In this document: positions 8,726-17,336 of the stretch, one piece after another | How positions within the stretch are numbered: the stretch's first letter is position 1 | Layout of the letters: each line of letters opens with the position of its first letter | Source: Hallerella sp964587155 | Lineage (GTDB): Bacteria > Fibrobacterota > Fibrobacteria > Fibrobacterales > Fibrobacteraceae | Assembly: GCA_964587155.1 (NCBI GenBank) | Contig: CAZPKF010000002.1 | Location: 1-64,000 of the forward strand | Reading direction: 5' to 3' | Length of the DNA: 64,000 bases | Made by a program: the position numbers and the translations under genes | The notes under the pieces: generated by a model | Databases searched by the model: none | The model's input: the letters and a program-made list of their open reading frames with translations, nothing else | Told to the model about the DNA's origin: nothing

Positions 8726-9205
8726 ATGGAATTGAACGAATTTATAGGACAAGCCCAAACGGCGATAGACGAAAAGGGAAGGACGCCTTTCCCTAGGGAA
8801 TTTCGTCGTCTGCTCTCCGAAGAGGAAGGGCGTTCGCTGGTGGTGTCCTTTGGTGCTCGCGATTCGCTGATTCTCTTCACGCTTGCGGAATACCAGAAGT
8901 TCGTCTCTCACATTGATGCGCGCCCAGCGACTCCGAAAAATGTTACGTTCCGTCGACAATTCAAGGCCAATTCTCATTTGGTCGCCTTGGATGGTCAAAA
9001 TCGAATTTTGCTTTCGAAAAAAGACATGGCTTACGCCAAACTAGAGGGCGAGGTCCTTTATGTGGCCCGCTCCGGCAAATCTGCGGAACTTTGGAATCCC
9101 TCGATCTACAACTCGAAGTATGGCTTCAATACCGAAGAGGATTTGGCCGAGTTCGATGCGGGTTTCTTTGACGACATTTCGGAGATGGCGGATGAAAATC
9201 GTTGA
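8726..9205 (+). CDS. mraZ: Transcriptional regulator MraZ
   Basis: A 159-residue AbrB-like DNA-binding protein that usually represses its own dcw operon as a ring-shaped oligomer. Two MraZ half-domains are visible. The first contains DEKGRTPFPREFR (residues 15-27), the family's DxxGR motif. The second has DGQNRILLSKK, where Asn replaces the usual Gly. It is the first gene of the twelve-gene division and cell-wall operon and overlaps rsmH by 14 nt. There is no strong ribosome site, and the ATG overlaps the stop of a nine-codon open frame starting at 8697. The candidate binding site lies inside the promoter just upstream. Confidence 0.93.
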   Translation: MELNEFIGQAQTAIDEKGRTPFPREFRRLLSEEEGRSLVVSFGARDSLILFTLAEYQKFVSHIDARPATPKNVTFRRQFKANSHLVALDGQNRILLSKKDMAYAKLEGEVLYVARSGKSAELWNPSIYNSKYGFNTEEDLAEFDAGFFDDISEMADENR

Positions 9206-10127
9206 ATACCACCATCCTGTTTTATTTGAAGAAAGTTTGTCTGCGCTGGTTTGGAATCCGGCGGGCGTTTATGCGGATTGTACGCTTGGGGGCGGAGGGC
9301 ATTCGGAAGGAATTTTGAAACGGCTCTCTCCAATGGGTCGTTTGCACGCTTTTGACCGGGATCCGGAGGCTATCGTCTATGCGCAAAAGCGCCTGTTGCC
9401 GTTTGCGTCTCAAGTGATTTTTCATCCTGTTCCCTTTGGCGATCTCGGAAATGAAATGCAGGGTGAAACCTTGGACGGTGTCCTTTTTGATTTGGGAATC
9501 AGCAGTCATCAAGTCGACGATGATGTTCGGGGATTCACCTTCAACGGGGAATATCCTGTCGATTTGCGGATGAATTTTCACGCCGGAATCAGCGCTCAAG
9601 ACTGGTTGCGCGTTGCATCGGTAGAAGAAATGGCCAAGGCCTTTAGGGACAATGCCGATTTGGACCGGGCGTATAAATTAAGCATGCAGATGAAAGCGGT
9701 TGTCGCCGATTTGAAAACACCGATTTTCCCATCGCATTTGCGCCTTGCCGCCGAAAAGACTTATCCGGACAAGCTTCATGACATGAAAAGTCTTTTGGCT
9801 AGAATTTTCCAGGCAATTCGCATGGAAGTGAATGGAGAATTGGAGCAGATTCGGCAAGGAATCCGTTCGGCTGTGGAATCGTTGCGTTCTGGCGGCCGGC
9901 TGGTGGTGATTTCCTATCATTCTGTGGAAGACCGCATGGTGAAATTGACTGCGGCGGAATTTGAAGTGGATTGCATTTGCCCGCCGCAATCGCCTGTTTG
10001 CACCTGTGGCGGGCATCGTCAAAAATTGAAAAAAGTTTTCCGCAAGCCGCTCCTTCCGTCAAAGGATGAAATTGCGAAAAATCCGCGGGCGCGTTCTGCC
10101 AAGTTGAGGGTGTACGAAAAAATATGA
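9192..10127 (+). CDS. rsmH: 16S rRNA (cytosine(1402)-N4)-methyltransferase
   Basis: A 311-residue S-adenosylmethionine-dependent methyltransferase acting on C1402 of 16S rRNA. The start MKIVEYHHPVLFEES at 9192 matches the family N-terminus; longer upstream frames are not homologous. Motif I is DCTLGGGGHSEGIL. LFDLGISSHQVDD and RGFTFNGEYPVDLRMN are the conserved central block, and ISYHSVEDRMVK lies near the C-terminus. A Cys cluster (CICPPQSPVCTCGG, about residues 257-270) follows. It overlaps mraZ by 14 nt and ftsL by 4 nt (ATGA), so translation is probably coupled. Length is normal. Confidence 0.96.
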   Translation: MKIVEYHHPVLFEESLSALVWNPAGVYADCTLGGGGHSEGILKRLSPMGRLHAFDRDPEAIVYAQKRLLPFASQVIFHPVPFGDLGNEMQGETLDGVLFDLGISSHQVDDDVRGFTFNGEYPVDLRMNFHAGISAQDWLRVASVEEMAKAFRDNADLDRAYKLSMQMKAVVADLKTPIFPSHLRLAAEKTYPDKLHDMKSLLARIFQAIRMEVNGELEQIRQGIRSAVESLRSGGRLVVISYHSVEDRMVKLTAAEFEVDCICPPQSPVCTCGGHRQKLKKVFRKPLLPSKDEIAKNPRARSAKLRVYEKI

Positions 10128-10411
10128 CGCGGCTCTTGTTGACACATCGGGTGTTGAGTTTGACTCTCGGTTTCATTTTGGCGGGAGTCCTTCTTTGCGG
10201 TCATCTTTGGATGCAAAACCGCTACGATATTTTGGCGACGCAAAAGGCGTCTTTTGTCCGCGAAATTTCCACGTTGCGCGGAGAAGTGGTCAAAATGGAA
10301 CTGGAAAACAGGGAACTTGCTTCGTTGGAGCAAATTCAGAAAGCTGCCGTCCAAATGGGGTTGAAATACTTGAACGTGCCTCAAAAAGTAAAAGAAGTTG
10401 AGGTGAAGTGA
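10124..10411 (+). CDS. ftsL: Cell division protein FtsL
   Basis: A 95-residue bitopic membrane protein. One transmembrane helix spans about residues 11-29, and the periplasmic part (residues 32-70) is a predicted leucine-zipper coiled coil (ATQKASFVREISTLRGEVVKMELENREL). It ends with the LEQIQKAAVQMGLKYLNVP pattern typical of FtsL, which works with FtsB and FtsQ to activate FtsWI. The assignment rests on topology, size and position between rsmH and ftsI, since FtsL sequences diverge. It overlaps both neighbours by a few bases. Confidence 0.85.
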   Translation: MTRLLLTHRVLSLTLGFILAGVLLCGHLWMQNRYDILATQKASFVREISTLRGEVVKMELENRELASLEQIQKAAVQMGLKYLNVPQKVKEVEVK

Positions 10412-12288
10412 TGCGTATAGATCGCCTTTCTTGGATTATCGTCATCTTTTCGGCAGTTTGGCTTGTGCTGCTTTGCCGCACGTTTCAAATCCAAATTTTG
10501 CAACGGGAAAAGTATAACGAAATCGCCAATTTGCAGGCCCGTGACAGGATTATTAAAAAGGCTCCGCGCGGTCGCATTTTAGATCGCAATGGAAAAGTGC
10601 TTGCGCAAAGCATCCAAGAAAAAAACGGGGATGGCAAACTTGAAACGCGGAGGATTTATCCGCAAGGCGTTTTGGCTTCGCAATTGATCGGGCAGGTCGG
10701 TCGCGATGGACAGGGGCTGTTTGGCCTTGAATACTTGTACGAAAACAGGTTCCGGGGAACAGATGGCTGGCAGTCCCGTATTTTGAATCGCGACAGGCAA
10801 ATTCAAGCGGGGCGAAAAATGGAAGGTCGGGAGCCGATTCCCGGAGAAGATTTGTATTTGACCATTGACCGCGATATCCAAGAAATTGTGGAAAAAGCCT
10901 TGAAAGAGGGTGTGGAAGAATTCCGGGCGAAAAGCGGTAGTGCCGTGATCGTCGATCCTCAAACGGGAGAAGTCCTGGCCATGGCCAGTTACCCGACTTT
11001 TGACCCGAACGCTCCGGTGAGTGCGGCAACTCGCGCCAAACGCAACGACATCATTTCGCTTGTATTCGAACCGGGCTCCACATTTAAATTGGTGACGGCG
11101 GCAACGGCGATAGAAACGAAATCCGTTCACCCGGGCACGGTTTTCAGCGGAGAAAAAGGAAAATGGAATGCGGGTAATGGAATCATTATCCATGATGATG
11201 GCGGAAGGGATCATGGTGACCATGATATGACGGGCGCCATGGCTGTTTCTTCGAACATCATTTTTGCAAAAATCGCAGACAGCATCGGCGACAAAAAATT
11301 TTACAGATATATGCGATCTTTTGGTTTTGGAACGAAAACGCAAATAGAACTCCCCGGGGAAGAAAGCGGCTACTTGAAACCGGTGAATAAATGGAGCGGT
11401 CGTTCGGGAAAAACAATGGGCTATGGCCATGAGATTTCGGTGACAGCGATGCAGATGGTGATGGCTTTTTGCACAATCGCCAATGGCGGCGATTTGATGC
11501 AGCCGACTCTTGTCAAAAAGTGGAGAAATTTTGATGGCAAAATTTTAGAAGAGAATCGTCCGGTCAAAGTCCGCAATGTCGTTTCAAAAGAAACGGCGGC
11601 CCAGGTGCGCAGAATGTTGCGCGAAGTCGTTGAAAAGGGAACAGGAAAATTGGTGAATTCCGAAAAGTTGCCGGGCATTGCATTTGGCGGAAAAACGGGG
11701 ACGGCGGAGAAATACAATCCGGCTCTTGGAAAATATGATAAAACAAAACAGGTCGCCTCTTTCATCGGTCTTGCGCCGGCTGAAAATCCACGCTATGTCT
11801 GTATGGTTTTTGTCGATGAACCCGAAACGAAAACGGTTGGAGGCGCCACTTCGGGACCGATCTTCCGCAAGATTATGGAAGGCATTTACTTTTTGCCGTC
11901 GGTTTCCCCGCGCCCTTATAATTTGAATTCTATCACGATGGATGACCGCTGCAATACGGAGTTTGTCGGATTATCGAGGAACGCGGCGAAAGTACTCGCC
12001 GACAGTTTGAATTGCGAAGTTGCGTTTGCCGGAGAGGGGATTACCGTTGTCGCTTCGGAACGCAACTTTGAAACGATGGGAAGAACGCTTCGCCTTGGCA
12101 CTCTAGATCGTCAAAAAATGCCCGACCTCACGGGGCTTTCTTTGCGCGATGCTTTGGTTCAACTGGGAAAGCTGTCTGGCTCGGTGGAATACGAAGGCGT
12201 GGGCCGCGTAAAAAAACAAACACCCAAGGCGAATGCAGACATCAAACATGGTGAGAAATTCAACCTAGTTCTTTCGGAGAATGGCTAA
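10411..12288 (+). CDS. ftsI: Septal peptidoglycan transpeptidase (PBP, FtsI/SpoVD type) with PASTA domain
   Basis: A 625-residue class B penicillin-binding protein that cross-links septal peptidoglycan in the periplasm. A membrane anchor spans residues 5-25, followed by the dimerisation domain (RGRILDRNGKVLAQS). The catalytic motifs are S223-T-F-K226, S280-S-N282 and K428-T-G. The tail (about residues 560-625) reads as one PASTA domain (MPDLTGLSLRDALVQLGKL), which is common in SpoVD-like and FCB FtsI proteins but absent from E. coli FtsI. The ATG at 10411 overlaps the ftsL stop (TGATG); a GTG three bases upstream is an alternative. It is followed by murE after 2 nt. Confidence 0.95.
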   Translation: MRIDRLSWIIVIFSAVWLVLLCRTFQIQILQREKYNEIANLQARDRIIKKAPRGRILDRNGKVLAQSIQEKNGDGKLETRRIYPQGVLASQLIGQVGRDGQGLFGLEYLYENRFRGTDGWQSRILNRDRQIQAGRKMEGREPIPGEDLYLTIDRDIQEIVEKALKEGVEEFRAKSGSAVIVDPQTGEVLAMASYPTFDPNAPVSAATRAKRNDIISLVFEPGSTFKLVTAATAIETKSVHPGTVFSGEKGKWNAGNGIIIHDDGGRDHGDHDMTGAMAVSSNIIFAKIADSIGDKKFYRYMRSFGFGTKTQIELPGEESGYLKPVNKWSGRSGKTMGYGHEISVTAMQMVMAFCTIANGGDLMQPTLVKKWRNFDGKILEENRPVKVRNVVSKETAAQVRRMLREVVEKGTGKLVNSEKLPGIAFGGKTGTAEKYNPALGKYDKTKQVASFIGLAPAENPRYVCMVFVDEPETKTVGGATSGPIFRKIMEGIYFLPSVSPRPYNLNSITMDDRCNTEFVGLSRNAAKVLADSLNCEVAFAGEGITVVASERNFETMGRTLRLGTLDRQKMPDLTGLSLRDALVQLGKLSGSVEYEGVGRVKKQTPKANADIKHGEKFNLVLSENG

Positions 12289-12290
12289 AA

Positions 12291-13700
12291 ATGTTGTCTG
12301 AAACCGTTTTGAAAAATTTGAAGGTTCAAGGCCTGTGCGACGATTCCCGGAAGACCGTTCCCGGAGATTTGTTCTTTGCGTTGCCCGGTGAACGTTCCGA
12401 AGAATTTGCACGGACGGCTTTGAGCAAGGGTGCCGTGGCTGTTGTCGGAGAATCAGAAGCTCCAGAAGATTTGACGGGAAAGTGGATTTTAGTTCCTAAC
12501 GTCAAAGAAGAACGCGCAGCTATTGCCAAAATATTTTATGGAAATCCGTTTTCCCGGTTGGCCGTACACGCTGTAACAGGGACAAACGGGAAAACGACGA
12601 CTGCGTTTTTGATGGAAGCGATGCTTTCTGGTGAGGGGCGAAAAACAGCTCTTGTGGGAACGATTTGCAAAAAAATCGGAGAAAAAGTTGTCTCTTCCAA
12701 TTTGACGACTCCGGGAATTTTGGAGTTTTACGCTTTCGCTGCCGAAGCAGTGAAGGCGGGATGCTCTGATTTGGTGACAGAAGCCTCGTCGCATTCGTTA
12801 GAACAAGGACGCATTCAAGGCGTGCTGTGCCAAAGTGCTCTTTTTTCGAATTTGACAGAAGATCATTTGGATTATCACAAGACGATGGAAAATTATTTCC
12901 AGGCGAAAAAACTTCTGTTTACCCGCTATCTGTCGCAGGACGGTGTTGCTGTCATCAATGTTGACGACTCTTATGGCAAACGCCTTTGGAATGAAATTCC
13001 GTTTGAAAGGAAAATTGCGGTTTCGCGTCTTGGAAATCCGTGTGCCACGGTGACTCCGAAAAGGGTTGATTGCTCGGAAAACGGCCTTGTTTTGGATGTT
13101 CCCGCAATTTCGCAAGACGTGATAGAAACTGGACTCGTTGGAGAATTCAACGCGGACAATGTCTTGCTTTCGATGGCTTGGGCAAAAGCTGTTGGAATTT
13201 CGGAAAAGTCGATTCGGAATGCCTTGGCGACAGTTCGGGTACCCGGACGTTTTGAAATGACTTTTAACGATGGACGGCGACGCGTCATTGTCGATTACGC
13301 CCACACGCCCGATGCTTTGGAACGCGTCTTGCGCACGGCTAGAGCTCTTTGCAAGGGAAAACTTTCCGTTGTATTTGGCTGTGGCGGTGACAGGGACAAA
13401 AATAAACGTCACATCATGGGGCACATTGCAGAACAAGAATCGGATTTCGTTTGGGTGACATCGGACAATCCGCGGACGGAATCCCCGGAAGATATCATCG
13501 CCGACATTGTGAGCGGAATGAAAACCGATAGATACAAGGTTATCGTCTCTCGGGAAGAAGCGATTTGCGAAGCGTGTCGCGCCATGCAAACGGGAGATTT
13601 TTTGGTTGTTGCCGGTAAAGGGCATGAAAACTATCAAATCATCGGAAAGACGAAACGCCATTTCGATGATCACGAAGTCATTCTCCGGGAGATGAAGTGA
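12291..13700 (+). CDS. murE: UDP-MurNAc-tripeptide synthetase (meso-DAP type)
   Basis: A 469-residue cytoplasmic ligase that adds the third residue to UDP-MurNAc-L-Ala-D-Glu. The ATP loop is TGTNGKTTT (about residues 96-104). The substrate-selecting DNPR motif (residues 392-395) indicates meso-diaminopimelate rather than lysine, which agrees with a Gram-negative wall. The conserved RVPGRFE and VDYAHTPDALE motifs precede the C-terminal domain. It has normal length, starts 2 nt after ftsI and overlaps murF at TGATG. Confidence 0.96.
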   Translation: MLSETVLKNLKVQGLCDDSRKTVPGDLFFALPGERSEEFARTALSKGAVAVVGESEAPEDLTGKWILVPNVKEERAAIAKIFYGNPFSRLAVHAVTGTNGKTTTAFLMEAMLSGEGRKTALVGTICKKIGEKVVSSNLTTPGILEFYAFAAEAVKAGCSDLVTEASSHSLEQGRIQGVLCQSALFSNLTEDHLDYHKTMENYFQAKKLLFTRYLSQDGVAVINVDDSYGKRLWNEIPFERKIAVSRLGNPCATVTPKRVDCSENGLVLDVPAISQDVIETGLVGEFNADNVLLSMAWAKAVGISEKSIRNALATVRVPGRFEMTFNDGRRRVIVDYAHTPDALERVLRTARALCKGKLSVVFGCGGDRDKNKRHIMGHIAEQESDFVWVTSDNPRTESPEDIIADIVSGMKTDRYKVIVSREEAICEACRAMQTGDFLVVAGKGHENYQIIGKTKRHFDDHEVILREMK

Positions 13701-15097
13701 TGCAAAAAATGGATATCACCGTGGCGCAACTTTGCGACATTTTGGAGACTTCACCTGTGGGCGTTTCTGCCCGGATGGCAAAACGCAAGGTCAAACTTTG
13801 CCTGGACAGCCGTGAAGCGGGTCCCGGAATGGTCTTTTGGCCTTTGAAAGGAGCGCGCTTTGATGCGCACAAATTTATTCCCGAAGTAATGGGGAAAGGA
13901 GCTTTGATGAGTGTGATGGATGCGGAACGTGCCGGGGATTCTTTGACCGATATCTATGTGCCTGTCGAGGATACGAATAAGGCTCTGTTGAAATTGGCGA
14001 AAGGGTATCAGCGTCTTTTTAAGGTCAAGAAAATTGCCGTGACCGGTTCGAATGGAAAAACGACAACGAAAGAGATGCTTAAAGCGGTTCTTTCTGCGGG
14101 TTTTAAAACGATGGCGACCGAAGGCAATTTGAACAATCAAATCGGCGTTCCGAAAACGCTGTTCCGCTTAAAACATTCCGATGAAGTAGCCATCGTGGAA
14201 ATGGGAACAAACGCACCGGGAGAAATTCATCCGTTGTCCATGACGGTGGAGCCCGATATCGCTGTTATTACAAATATTGGAGCGAGTCACTTGGAGTTGC
14301 TGGGTGATTTGGACAATGTCTTCCGCGAGAAACTTTCCATTGTCGATGGTCTGCGCAAAGGCGGTCTTCTGGTCATTAATGCCGATGATCCGCGCCTTTC
14401 AAAGCTGCGTACAAATAAAAGTTATCGAGTGCTCACTTTCGGCATTCGGCGTGGAGTTATCAAACCGGAAAATTTGAAGTGGGATTCCAATGCTTGTGCC
14501 CGGTTCAAATTGGGACGTACGGAATTTCGGTTGAATGTTCCCGGAATTCATAACGTTTACAATGCGTTGGCTGCCATCGCTGTAGCCACATCCCTTCGAA
14601 TGTCGAAGTCGACGATTGCTGCGGCATTGGAAAAATTCCATGCAGCCAATATGCGGATGGAAATCCGTCAGGCTGCTGGTTTTAAAATTGTCTCGGACTG
14701 TTACAATGCGAACCCATCTTCGACGCGGATGGCGTTGCAAACAATCGGTTCGCTCGAAGCGCCTTCGCGGAAAATTGCCGTGTTGGGAGATATGCTCGAA
14801 CTTGGAGAAAAAAGTGGGGAATTGCATCGCGAAATCGGATCCCTTGTACCGCAAATGCATTTTGATATGCTTTTGACGGTGGGCAAGTGGAGCGAAAATA
14901 CGCATCAGGGAGCAATTCAAGCAGGAATGGACAGAAACGCTGCGCGGCATTTCGGATCGGTTGAAGAAATCGAAACATTCCTTTCGGAAAACGTCCGCTT
15001 TGGCGATGTGATATTGGTAAAGGGCTCGCGTGGAATGAAAATGGAAGACATTGTGGAAAAACTTTTGCGTTTGGAACCGTTGATGGTAAAAGGATAA
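13700..15097 (+). CDS. murF: UDP-MurNAc-tripeptide-D-Ala-D-Ala ligase
   Basis: A 465-residue cytoplasmic ligase completing the UDP-MurNAc-pentapeptide. It shows the N-terminal substrate domain (SREAGPGMVFWPLKGARFDAH), the P-loop TGSNGKTTTKE near residue 116, and the MurF-type C-terminal block SDCYNANPSSTRMAL with VLGDMLELGEKS. ATG at 13700 overlaps the murE stop; a GTG precedes it. Only 10 nt separate it from ftsW: the mraY and murD genes that usually sit here are absent. Confidence 0.95.
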   Translation: MQKMDITVAQLCDILETSPVGVSARMAKRKVKLCLDSREAGPGMVFWPLKGARFDAHKFIPEVMGKGALMSVMDAERAGDSLTDIYVPVEDTNKALLKLAKGYQRLFKVKKIAVTGSNGKTTTKEMLKAVLSAGFKTMATEGNLNNQIGVPKTLFRLKHSDEVAIVEMGTNAPGEIHPLSMTVEPDIAVITNIGASHLELLGDLDNVFREKLSIVDGLRKGGLLVINADDPRLSKLRTNKSYRVLTFGIRRGVIKPENLKWDSNACARFKLGRTEFRLNVPGIHNVYNALAAIAVATSLRMSKSTIAAALEKFHAANMRMEIRQAAGFKIVSDCYNANPSSTRMALQTIGSLEAPSRKIAVLGDMLELGEKSGELHREIGSLVPQMHFDMLLTVGKWSENTHQGAIQAGMDRNAARHFGSVEEIETFLSENVRFGDVILVKGSRGMKMEDIVEKLLRLEPLMVKG

Positions 15098-15107
15098 GGG
15101 CTTCTAA

Positions 15108-16262
15108 ATGTTAAAATTCCTCTCTTCTGTAAAAACGATAGACAAAGCCTTGTTGCTGGCAGTGATAGCGCTGCTGGTTTTGGGCGTTTATGTTATTTAC
15201 AGCGGGAGCGATTTCCACGCAACGGAACTCGGAAGGCCTTCGTATTATTACGCTTTGAAGCATCTCTCCCTGATAGCCGTTGGACTTGTGGGAATGTCTT
15301 TTGCTATCGTAGTGGATCACAAGATTTACTTTAAATTGGCGCGCCCGGCGTTTCTCGTTTGCTTGGGAGCTTTGGTTCTTGTCGTGTTGTTGGGTGCGGT
15401 GACAAAGGGTGCTGCCCGCTGGCTTTCGATTGGCGGATTTTCAATACAGCCGGCAGAATTGTTGAAAATAGCCATGTTTGCCCAGATGTCGAAGCGACTT
15501 TCGGCTTTGGGTGACGATATTACGGATTTTAAAAAAGGATTTGTGCAACCTTTGGTGACTTTGATCATAGTTTCCGTTTTACTTTTGCTGCAACCAAATT
15601 TTTCTATGACGTTGATGATTTGTGCGACGACCTTCATCCTGTTTTATGCGGCGGGAGTGAAAATGCGTTATCTGTTGGGAACGTTTGTCGTAGGATGCTT
15701 TGCCGCTCTGATTGTCGGCCTTGCGGAACCGTATCGGCTCAAACGCTTGGATGCTTGGTTGAATCCCGAAGAACACGTACAAGGTGGCGGTTATCAGCTT
15801 TACAATGCCTTGGTGAGTTTGGGACATGGAGGATGGACCGGAACGGGAATTGGGCAAGGAACACAAAAATTGGGATTTTTGCCGGAATCGTATAAAGACG
15901 TGGCGTTCAGTCTTTTGGGTGAAGAAATGGGCTTTTTGGGAACGACTTTTGTGCTTTTCCTATTTGGTATGATTGTGTATCGTGGTTTTTTGATTGCTCG
16001 AAATGCGAAAACCCGTTTCGCCCGGTATTTTGCAGTTTGCCTTACGGCGTCGATTGCGCTCAATGTCGTATTTCATGTGTTTGTTTGTACAGGATTGATG
16101 CCTACGACGGGACAGCCGATGCCGTTTATCAGTTATGGTGGAACAAATTTGATTGTTTCGCTGTATTCCGTGGGAATTTTATTAAACATTTCGCGCAAAG
16201 GGACGGGCTTGGACATTGTTGAGCCTAGAAGTTTGGCACAGGATATGAGGGTGACAGGATGA
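15108..16262 (+). CDS. ftsW: Lipid II polymerase FtsW (SEDS family)
   Basis: A 384-residue polytopic SEDS protein, the septal glycosyltransferase partner of FtsI. About ten hydrophobic segments are seen. The sequence AARWLSIGGFSIQPAELLKIA and the C-terminal GLMPTTGQPMPFISYGGTNLI block are SEDS signatures. The GHGGWTGTGIGQGTQKLGFLPE loop, including the catalytic-loop region before the DVAFSLLGEEMGF motif, is intact. Position between murF and murG in the dcw operon favours FtsW over RodA. It overlaps murG by 4 nt. Confidence 0.93.
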   Translation: MLKFLSSVKTIDKALLLAVIALLVLGVYVIYSGSDFHATELGRPSYYYALKHLSLIAVGLVGMSFAIVVDHKIYFKLARPAFLVCLGALVLVVLLGAVTKGAARWLSIGGFSIQPAELLKIAMFAQMSKRLSALGDDITDFKKGFVQPLVTLIIVSVLLLLQPNFSMTLMICATTFILFYAAGVKMRYLLGTFVVGCFAALIVGLAEPYRLKRLDAWLNPEEHVQGGGYQLYNALVSLGHGGWTGTGIGQGTQKLGFLPESYKDVAFSLLGEEMGFLGTTFVLFLFGMIVYRGFLIARNAKTRFARYFAVCLTASIALNVVFHVFVCTGLMPTTGQPMPFISYGGTNLIVSLYSVGILLNISRKGTGLDIVEPRSLAQDMRVTG

Positions 16263-17335
16263 AACAGAAAAAGTTTTTGTTTGCGTGCGGTGGTACTGGC
16301 GGACACGTGTTCCCGGCGGTAGCGATAGCAGAAAGCCTAAAAAAATTTGGCGTGGAACAGATTTCTTTTGCCGGGCGTAAAGATTCGATGGAATCCCGCT
16401 TGGTGAAGCCGTATTTTGAATTTGATGAAATTTCGGCGGTTCCGTTTCACCGAGGCTCTTTTTCTCAGAATCTGGCGCTTCCGTATAAGTTAATCAAAGC
16501 TTTTAACAGTGCAAAGAAGGTCTTGAAAAAGCGAAAGCCGGATGTGGTTGTAGCGACAGGCGGATATGTTTCTTTGCCGATTGTCTTGGCGGCAGGACGT
16601 GCTAAAATTCCTGTTTACATTCAAGAACAAAATGCCGTCGCTGGCGTGGCGAACAAGTTGGGAGCTCGATATGCCAAAAAAATCTTTGTGACATCCGAAG
16701 ACGCTCAAAAATTTTTCCCGAACGTTCCCACTCAGGTGTTTGGAAATCCTGTCCGCGGACTTCCCGACATGCAAACGCTTTCCCGTCCAAAGGAGTTCCG
16801 TGAAGGCAGCAAAGCACTTCTTGTTGTTGGAGGTTCTCAGGGGGCCCGTGGAATCAACGAAAAAATGGAAGCGTCCCTTTCGGCAATAGGCGAAAGAAAA
16901 GATATTTCTGTTGTTTGGCAGGTCGGCGCAAAAAATATTGACGTAATCCGTGAACGCGTTCATACATTTCCGGAAAACGTTTCTGTCAAGGCGTTCCTAG
17001 ATGATATTTATGCTTATATGGGATATGCGGATTTAATCGTCAGCCGGGCAGGCGCATCGACTCTTGCCGAAATTTTGGCTTTTGGAAAACCGTCCATTTT
17101 GTTTCCGTTTCCGTTTGCGACGGCGAATCATCAGGAATTCAATGCGCGGGTTGTTGAAAAGGCTGGCGCCGCTTTGGTGGAACTTGATTCCGAACCGAAT
17201 CATCTTTGGGAAAAAGTGCAAATGCTCTTGTCAGATGAAACAAAGCTGGGCGAAATGGCGAATTCGGCAAAGTCCATTGGAATGCCCGATGCTGCGGACC
17301 GGATAGCAGAGTGCATTTTGAAGGGGGAATGTTGA
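16259..17335 (+). CDS. murG: Lipid II synthase (GlcNAc transferase) MurG
   Basis: A 358-residue GT28 enzyme at the inner face of the membrane that adds GlcNAc to lipid I to make lipid II. The N-terminal glycine loop is CGGTGGHVFPA (residues 10-20). VVATGGYVSLP and YIQEQNAVAGVANKL follow, the second domain begins near LLVVGGSQGARGINE, and the donor-site motif is VSRAGASTLAEILAFGKPSIL. Length and motifs are standard. Its substrate lipid I needs MraY, which is not encoded in this window. Confidence 0.96.
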   Translation: MKQKKFLFACGGTGGHVFPAVAIAESLKKFGVEQISFAGRKDSMESRLVKPYFEFDEISAVPFHRGSFSQNLALPYKLIKAFNSAKKVLKKRKPDVVVATGGYVSLPIVLAAGRAKIPVYIQEQNAVAGVANKLGARYAKKIFVTSEDAQKFFPNVPTQVFGNPVRGLPDMQTLSRPKEFREGSKALLVVGGSQGARGINEKMEASLSAIGERKDISVVWQVGAKNIDVIRERVHTFPENVSVKAFLDDIYAYMGYADLIVSRAGASTLAEILAFGKPSILFPFPFATANHQEFNARVVEKAGAALVELDSEPNHLWEKVQMLLSDETKLGEMANSAKSIGMPDAADRIAECILKGEC

Positions 17336-17336
17336 T

